DNA of 64,000 nt from WYZ-LMO2 sp040514265 (GTDB lineage: Archaea > Halobacteriota > Archaeoglobi > Archaeoglobales > Archaeoglobaceae), in NCBI GenBank assembly GCA_040514265.1, contig JBEVCD010000018.1, positions 23,479 through 87,478 of the forward strand, given 5' to 3'. Made by a program: the position numbers and the translations under genes. How positions within the stretch are numbered: position 1 is the first letter of the stretch; every line of letters begins with the position of its first letter. The notes beneath the pieces were generated by a model. That model made no database searches. It worked only from the letters and a program-made list of their open reading frames with translations, and was not told the origin of the DNA. Positions 59,445 to 64,000 of this stretch are shown in pieces.

Positions 59445-61760
59445 GTGCGCGTAGGTGTATTCGTCTGTCACTGCGGTCTCAACATCGCGAGAACTGTGGA
59501 CGTCAAGGAAGTCGTGGAATACGCAAAAAACCTCCCCGACGTTGTTTACGCTAAAGACATAGACTACGCCTGCTCCGACGCCGGGCAGGAGGAAATCGTC
59601 AGCGCAATAAGGGAGCACGGACTCGAAGCCATCGTAGTCGCCGCCTGCAGCCCTAAGCTCCACGAGGCTACGTTTCGCAGAGCTGCGGCGAGAGCCGGTC
59701 TGAACCCCTACATGGTGGAGATAGCAAACATCCGGGAACAGTGCTCTTGGGTCCACCAGACGAAGCCGAAGGCTGCGACTGCGAAAGCCAGGGACCTTGT
59801 CAGAATGTCCGTCGCGAAAGCGAGGACCAACAGACCCCTGCAGCGGAGGAAGAAGGAGGTAAAGAGGAGCGTAGCCGTCATAGGAGGAGGCGTCGCTGGG
59901 ATCGAGGCAGCACTCACGCTTGCGGAGGCGGGTGTTAAGGTTTACCTCATTGAAAAGAGACCGTCGATAGGCGGACACATGGCTCTGCTCAACGAAGTCT
60001 TTCCGACGAACGACTGCTCGATATGCATACTAGCCCCAAAGATGAGCGACGTGTGGAACCACGAGAACGTAGAGGTGATAACGAACGCGGAAGTAGAGGA
60101 GGTCAACGGTAGCGTGGGAGATTTCAGGATAAAGGTCGTGAGGCACCCCAGGTTCGTCGACGAGAGCAAGTGCAAAGGTTGCATAGACGACTGCAGCAGC
60201 GTGTGTCCCGTCGAGGTTCCAAGTGAGTACAACTTCGGAATGGGTCCAAGAAAAGCTATCTACATACCTTTTCCGCAGTCGACTCCTCTTTACGCTGTCG
60301 TGGACTGGGAGCACTGCATAGGCTGCAGACTTTGCGAGAAAGCCTGCCAGCCTAAAGCCGTCGACTTCGGACAGCAAGCTGAGAAGCTGGAAATAGAGGT
60401 CGGGGCTATAATAGTGGCTACCGGATACAGGGTGTTCGACGCACGCAAAGTCCCCGAACTCGGCTACGGCAAATTCCCGAACGTGATAACGACTTTCGAA
60501 CTCGAAAGGTTGCTGTCCGCAAGCGGACCGACGAAGGGCAAGCTCCTGCGTCCGTCCGATTCGTCGAAGCCTAAAAAGATAGCCTTCATCCAGTGCGTCG
60601 GAAGCAGGGACGAGAGATTCAACAGGTACTGCAGCAGAGTCTGCTGCATGGCGAGTCTGAAGAACGCGTACGCTATAAAGGAGAGATATCCAGACACAGA
60701 GGTTACGATATTCTACATCGACATCAGGGCTTTCGGAAGGATGTACGAGGAGTTCTACAAGAGAGTGCAGGAGAAGGGCGTCAGGTTCGTCAGAGGGAAG
60801 GTCGGCGAGATCACGGAGCTCGAAAACGGGAATCTGATCGTCAGCTACGAGAGCACGCTCGAGGGGGAGGTAAGACTCGAAGAGTTCGATTTAGTCGTCC
60901 TTTCGATAGGCTTGGAAGGGGAGAACGAAATCGCCCAGAAGCTCGGCATAGGCGTAGGTGAGGACGGTTTTCTCGAAGTCGCGCATCCTAAGCTAAGACC
61001 GGTCGATACAAACGTCAAGGGGATTTTCGTCGCTGGATGCGCCAGCGGACCTAAAGACATACAGGACAGCGTTGCGTCGGCTGGGATGGCCGCCTCCAAG
61101 GCTCTGCAGCTGATATTCAGCGGAGAAACCGAGTTCGACCCATACAACGCCTTCGTCGACGAGGAGAAGTGCATCGGATGCAAGATCTGCGAAAGTGTCT
61201 GCGAGTTCAAGGCGATAAGCGTGAAGAAAAAAGCAATCGTCGACGCCGAAGCTTGCACGATGTGCGGAATTTGCGTCGCCGCGTGTCCTACGGGTGCGAT
61301 AGACATGGGTTACTTCAGCAACGAGGGTATAGAAGCTATGATCGATGCACTCGCAGCTGAGAAGAACATCGACCCTCTAGTGCTCGTCTTCGCCTGCTGG
61401 TACTGCGGTTACGGGGCAGCAGATTTAGCGGGAACGATGAAGATTCAGTACGATCCGAATGTCAGAATTATTCGCGTCCCGTGTACGGGAAGAATAGATC
61501 CGGAGTGGATCCTGAGAGCGCTCGAAAAGGGGATAGACGGCGTGCTCGTAGTCGGTTGCAGAATGGGAGAGTGCCACTTCAAGTACGGAAACTTCAAGGC
61601 GAAGGACAGGATCGACGCTATCTTAGAGCTTTTGAAAACCGTCGGAATGGAAGATCGCGTCGCATACGCGTGGCACTCAGCCGGAGAGGCTGAGGGTTTC
61701 GCGAAGGACGTAAATGAATTTGTCGAGAAGATCCGTGGAATAAAGAAAGATCGTAGCTGA
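59445..61760 (+). CDS. hdrA: HdrA-like flavin/iron-sulfur protein with fused MvhD domain
   Basis: 771 aa, GTG start, leaderless. CHCGLNIA opens the N-terminal HdrA region, then a FAD-binding GGGVAGIEAALTL, the family's PTNDCSICILAPKM, and four ferredoxin clusters (CKGCIDDCSSVCP, CIGCRLCEKACQ, CIGCKICESVC, CTMCGICVAACP). From about residue 650 an MvhD-like 2Fe-2S domain follows, with ACWYCGYGAADLAG, VPCTGR and VVGCRMGECHFKYGN, all five cysteines kept. HdrA bifurcates or confurcates electrons among ferredoxin, a disulfide and a hydrogenase or dehydrogenase. It stands alone, without hdrB/C or mvhAG. It overlaps the convergent ecfT by 84 nt. Confidence 0.93.
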   Translation: MRVGVFVCHCGLNIARTVDVKEVVEYAKNLPDVVYAKDIDYACSDAGQEEIVSAIREHGLEAIVVAACSPKLHEATFRRAAARAGLNPYMVEIANIREQCSWVHQTKPKAATAKARDLVRMSVAKARTNRPLQRRKKEVKRSVAVIGGGVAGIEAALTLAEAGVKVYLIEKRPSIGGHMALLNEVFPTNDCSICILAPKMSDVWNHENVEVITNAEVEEVNGSVGDFRIKVVRHPRFVDESKCKGCIDDCSSVCPVEVPSEYNFGMGPRKAIYIPFPQSTPLYAVVDWEHCIGCRLCEKACQPKAVDFGQQAEKLEIEVGAIIVATGYRVFDARKVPELGYGKFPNVITTFELERLLSASGPTKGKLLRPSDSSKPKKIAFIQCVGSRDERFNRYCSRVCCMASLKNAYAIKERYPDTEVTIFYIDIRAFGRMYEEFYKRVQEKGVRFVRGKVGEITELENGNLIVSYESTLEGEVRLEEFDLVVLSIGLEGENEIAQKLGIGVGEDGFLEVAHPKLRPVDTNVKGIFVAGCASGPKDIQDSVASAGMAASKALQLIFSGETEFDPYNAFVDEEKCIGCKICESVCEFKAISVKKKAIVDAEACTMCGICVAACPTGAIDMGYFSNEGIEAMIDALAAEKNIDPLVLVFACWYCGYGAADLAGTMKIQYDPNVRIIRVPCTGRIDPEWILRALEKGIDGVLVVGCRMGECHFKYGNFKAKDRIDAILELLKTVGMEDRVAYAWHSAGEAEGFAKDVNEFVEKIRGIKKDRS

Positions 61761-62309
61761 GGCTAAAAGCAAGAGAGTGTCCTTCGCAGTCACCTTTCCC
61801 GGCATCGCGACGACCTTGTAGCTGTAGCACTTGGAGTATAGAGCCTCCGCGAGCCCAACACTTCTGAGCACAGCGAGAGCTGCTGAGACCTTGAGGATTT
61901 TTACTCTCGACGTCTGAACTTCCCTGATGTTTCCGTAATCCCAGAGGAGGAGGTGAAAGAAGGAAACGGCTACGCAAACAGCACTAACGGCTTTCTCCGG
62001 CACACGTAGCAGCAAGAGCGCTGAGGCGAGCTGGGAAGTCCTCGCGAACAGGACGAGAGAGCCAGCCGAGATGATGGCTGCGAAAGTAAGCGCGAGCTTC
62101 AGAGACTGCGGATACGCCAGAGCAGAAATTGCGAAGAAGACGAACAGCGGAGAGAGTGTGCGGAGCAGTTTGAGGGATTCGAAGTTCGTAAAGATCGAAG
62201 AGACGATCAGAGCGAGGAGGGCAGAGTCTTCTCCGAAGTAAGAGGAGAGGCAGAGGATAAGAGATGATGCCAGAGCTACTCTGCCCTCAACTCCACCACG
62301 CGGTCGCAT
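61677..62309 (-). CDS. ECF transporter transmembrane subunit EcfT-like
   Basis: 210 aa from the ATG at 62309; the frame upstream to 62546 is inside ecfA. About five or six spans (VALASSLILCLSSYFG, LLALIVSSIFTNF, SPLFVFFAISALAY, LALTFAAIISAGSLVLFA) and a cytoplasmic helix with AALAVLRSVGLAEAL, comparable to the short Ala-Arg-Gly/Ser coupling helices of EcfT/CbiQ. It overlaps ecfA by 34 nt and hdrA, on the other strand, by 84 nt. Couples the ATPases to BioY in biotin uptake (inference from the operon). Confidence 0.75.
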   Translation of the reverse strand: MRPRGGVEGRVALASSLILCLSSYFGEDSALLALIVSSIFTNFESLKLLRTLSPLFVFFAISALAYPQSLKLALTFAAIISAGSLVLFARTSQLASALLLLRVPEKAVSAVCVAVSFFHLLLWDYGNIREVQTSRVKILKVSAALAVLRSVGLAEALYSKCYSYKVVAMPGKVTAKDTLLLLASATIFLYSTDLLDKFIYVLRETLSLSG

Positions 62310-63364
62310 AGCTTCGCCAACGCCTCGTCGTGAGTTGCTATTAGAGCCGTCTTCCCATAGAGTCTGAGGAGTCTGACGAGCTTCACCCTGAAATTCGGAT
62401 CCTGCCCAGCCGTAGGCTCGTCGAGCAGAACCACGTCGTGCTTGAAGGCTTTGGCGATAGCCAGCCTCTTCATCTGTCCGTAGCTCAGCGACTGCGGATG
62501 TCTGTCCGCTAAGTGAGAAAGTTCGAACTCCTCGAGCAGGTCGCACTCATCCGCGACGCGCTTTGCTGCAAGATGGTAAGCCGGATGCTGCAGAACGAGT
62601 CCGACGCTCATTCTGCGCTTCTTCATATCTCTCGCTGTTTCTATGAGCATCCTCGTCTTCCCTACACCGTTGTCCCCAGTTATTGCGACAAGTTCTCTTT
62701 TTCTAAGCGAAAGAGGTTCGTAAACTACTTCTCCAAGCTCCACTTCCGGTATTTCAACCTCCTCGACCTTCAACCCCATGTCCACGACGTCGAAGTGCTT
62801 CGCGAACTCTATCCTGTGCTCCGCCACGACGTGCGGGTAGTCCTTCAGAACCTTTATCACGCGCTTCGCGTTCCTCCTACTCAGAAAAGCAAAAGGCTCG
62901 TCAAGCAGAATTATCGCACCGCTCGTAATGGCTGCGGCTATTTCGACGAGCTGAAGCTCCCCGCTCGAAAGCCCCGTTAACCTCCTATCGGCGAGGTGTC
63001 CTATTCCAACTTCCTCAAGGACGTCCTCTGCAACCTTCTTCGCCTCCGAAACGCTGCAACCCCTCTGTATCAGCGGGAACATCACCTCTTCCAGAACCTC
63101 ACTGCACGTAACCATCTCCTCCACCCTCTGAGAGACCAGAAAAGCTTTTTCGCAGCTCGGCGGTGTTCCGAGAACTACAACCCTCCCCCTCAGAGTCCCG
63201 CCGTAGAGCTTCGGTATCGCTCCGCTGATCAGCCTTAGTATCGTGCTCTTCCCGCACCCCGTTGGACCTACTATCATCTCGCCGCCCTCGAATTCGTGGC
63301 TGAAACCCCTGAGCCCCACGGCTCCGTTAGGATAGATGTACTCCTCGACTTCAACGCTTATCAA
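62276..63364 (-). CDS. ECF transporter ATPase, two fused ABC domains
   Basis: 362 aa from the TTG at 63364, which overlaps the end of bioY by 14 nt; the longer frame to 63502 lies in bioY. Domain 1 has GPTGCGKST, signature LSSGELQLVEIA and Walker B IILLDEPFAFLS; domain 2 has GDNGVGKTR, signature LSYGQMKRLAIA and LLDEPTAGQDP. One polypeptide thus supplies both A and A' halves. It is somewhat short for a double ABC protein, with compressed linkers. Powers the BioY/EcfT transporter. Confidence 0.88.
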   Translation of the reverse strand: MISVEVEEYIYPNGAVGLRGFSHEFEGGEMIVGPTGCGKSTILRLISGAIPKLYGGTLRGRVVVLGTPPSCEKAFLVSQRVEEMVTCSEVLEEVMFPLIQRGCSVSEAKKVAEDVLEEVGIGHLADRRLTGLSSGELQLVEIAAAITSGAIILLDEPFAFLSRRNAKRVIKVLKDYPHVVAEHRIEFAKHFDVVDMGLKVEEVEIPEVELGEVVYEPLSLRKRELVAITGDNGVGKTRMLIETARDMKKRRMSVGLVLQHPAYHLAAKRVADECDLLEEFELSHLADRHPQSLSYGQMKRLAIAKAFKHDVVLLDEPTAGQDPNFRVKLVRLLRLYGKTALIATHDEALAKLCDRVVELRAE

Positions 63365-63953
63365 GCTCGATTCCCCTCTCAACGAGCAGCCTTCGAATGT
63401 AAAGGTAAGCCGCAACGGCTGCGACGTGGTCGACAAAGAGGTCTTGCGGAACGAATATCGCGACGCCGGTGAGGAAAACCAGGAGGGGTCCGGAGACGTC
63501 AAACCCGAGCTTCGACGCGAAGACTTCCAGCCTCTGAAGGACGTTCGGGTCGAGAGAAGTGTACGCGTACAGGACCGCGAAACCCATCGCGTATATCGGA
63601 ACGGAAGCCACAGCTGCTACGATCCAAAGTTTCACGGCGCTTCCGCTCACCCTTTCCTTCAGCAAGCCAGCCAAGTAAGCTGCGACGACGAAACCGTAAA
63701 TGTACCCCGACGTTGGTCCGAACAAGACTGCTATTCCTCCACCCCCGGAAGCTACCGGGAGTCCGACGGCGATCATTCCTACGTAGATCAGCATGGCAAC
63801 CGCCGCATACCTGCCGAGCAAAAAAGCCGAAAGCATAACCCCGAAATTCTGCATCGTATACGGAACCACGCCGATCTTAAAGCTCACCTGAGCCGACAGA
63901 GCCGTGAGCGCTGCCATCGCTATGGCTAGGGCGAACCTCAAGTAGTTAACCAT
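63351..63953 (-). CDS. bioY: biotin transporter substrate-binding subunit BioY
   Basis: 200 aa, about six spans. BioY features: PYTMQNFGVMLSAFLLG, GGIAVLFGPTSGYIYGFV and VPQDLFVDHVAAVAAY. It binds biotin in the membrane and works with the EcfA/EcfT proteins encoded by the next two overlapping genes. First gene of the operon, with a leaderless-type promoter. Confidence 0.9.
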   Translation of the reverse strand: MVNYLRFALAIAMAALTALSAQVSFKIGVVPYTMQNFGVMLSAFLLGRYAAVAMLIYVGMIAVGLPVASGGGGIAVLFGPTSGYIYGFVVAAYLAGLLKERVSGSAVKLWIVAAVASVPIYAMGFAVLYAYTSLDPNVLQRLEVFASKLGFDVSGPLLVFLTGVAIFVPQDLFVDHVAAVAAYLYIRRLLVERGIELDKR

Positions 63954-63974
63954 GCGCGGGCATGAGGTTTACAA

Positions 63975-63983
63975 CTTTTAAGT
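63975..63983 (-). promoter_or_regulatory. TATA box of the bioY operon
   Basis: Minus-strand ACTTAAAAG centred about 26 nt before the ATG at 63953. No biotin-operator-like palindrome is evident in the remaining bases. Confidence 0.45.
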
Positions 63984-64000
63984 TTTGCGTTTATCGAAAA

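Noticed and set aside
1..64000. CRISPR arrays, rRNA, tRNA or insertion sequences
   Set aside because: No regularly spaced repeats, no T-loop-like tRNA sequence or rRNA stretch, and no transposase gene were recognised by eye. A tRNA scan would be needed for certainty.

Overview
The window reads as a chromosomal piece of a hyperthermophilic archaeon of the order Archaeoglobales. The indicators are a five-gene DsrMKJOP (Hme) membrane complex of dissimilatory sulfur metabolism, an A-type ATP synthase operon, an HdrA fused to an MvhD domain, Hel308 and Hef helicases, a bifunctional hexulose-phosphate synthase/RraA-like protein, archaeal TATA boxes about 25 nt upstream of start codons, and short intergenic spaces. 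Base composition is roughly 50-55% GC by eye. A 100-N scaffold gap at 56315-56414 shows that this is a draft assembly. I saw no rRNA, tRNA, CRISPR array or insertion sequence.

Layout. 1-8.5 kb: RNA modification and cofactor genes (THUMP/SPOUT protein, GHMP-family RFAP-synthase-like protein), argS, a small regulator pair (RHH and winged helix) leading into a nitrilase and hemD, a radical SAM protein with a Cys-rich partner, and a Nudix hydrolase. 8.5-15.6 kb: HPS/RraA fusion, glnA with a small downstream partner, hel308, prs and a P-loop NTPase. 15.8-20.1 kb: a lower-GC block with an intact enolase-superfamily enzyme and two broken genes, a glycyl radical enzyme and its activase. 20.2-25.3 kb: dsrO-P-M-K-J, which carries electrons between the membrane quinone pool or outside and the cytoplasmic sulfite-reduction machinery; dsrAB is not in the window. 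25.4-35.4 kb: mannose-6-phosphate isomerase, phosphate transporter with accessory protein, AI-2E-type permease, a glycosyltransferase/flippase fusion with a DUF2298 protein, an Lrp regulator with two small genes, an M20 peptidase and a winged-helix regulator. 35.6-42.7 kb: an unknown polytopic membrane protein, a SAH/MTA deaminase-like amidohydrolase, and two UPF0324 (YeiH-like) transporters flanking a membrane-anchored PAS-DUF835-winged-helix protein, followed by two tiny genes. 42.7-50.3 kb: radical SAM proteins, hef, and an icd-oxidoreductase-UPF0280 operon. 50.3-59.3 kb: the ATP synthase operon atpHIK-x-K-ECFABD, with a duplicated proteolipid gene and a small membrane ORF between the copies. 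59.4-64 kb: solitary hdrA-mvhD and a biotin ECF transporter (bioY-ecfA-ecfT).

How it fits together: DsrMKJOP, the HdrA-MvhD protein and the ATP synthase are parts of an anaerobic, sulfur-compound-respiring energy metabolism; the UPF0324 transporters may handle sulfur oxyanions made or used by it (inference). The most unusual points are the PAS-DUF835-HTH regulator between two paralogous exporters, the duplicated proteolipid genes with an interposed membrane ORF, the decayed glycyl radical enzyme cluster, and the tail-to-tail overlaps seen in 10 of 12 convergent gene pairs.
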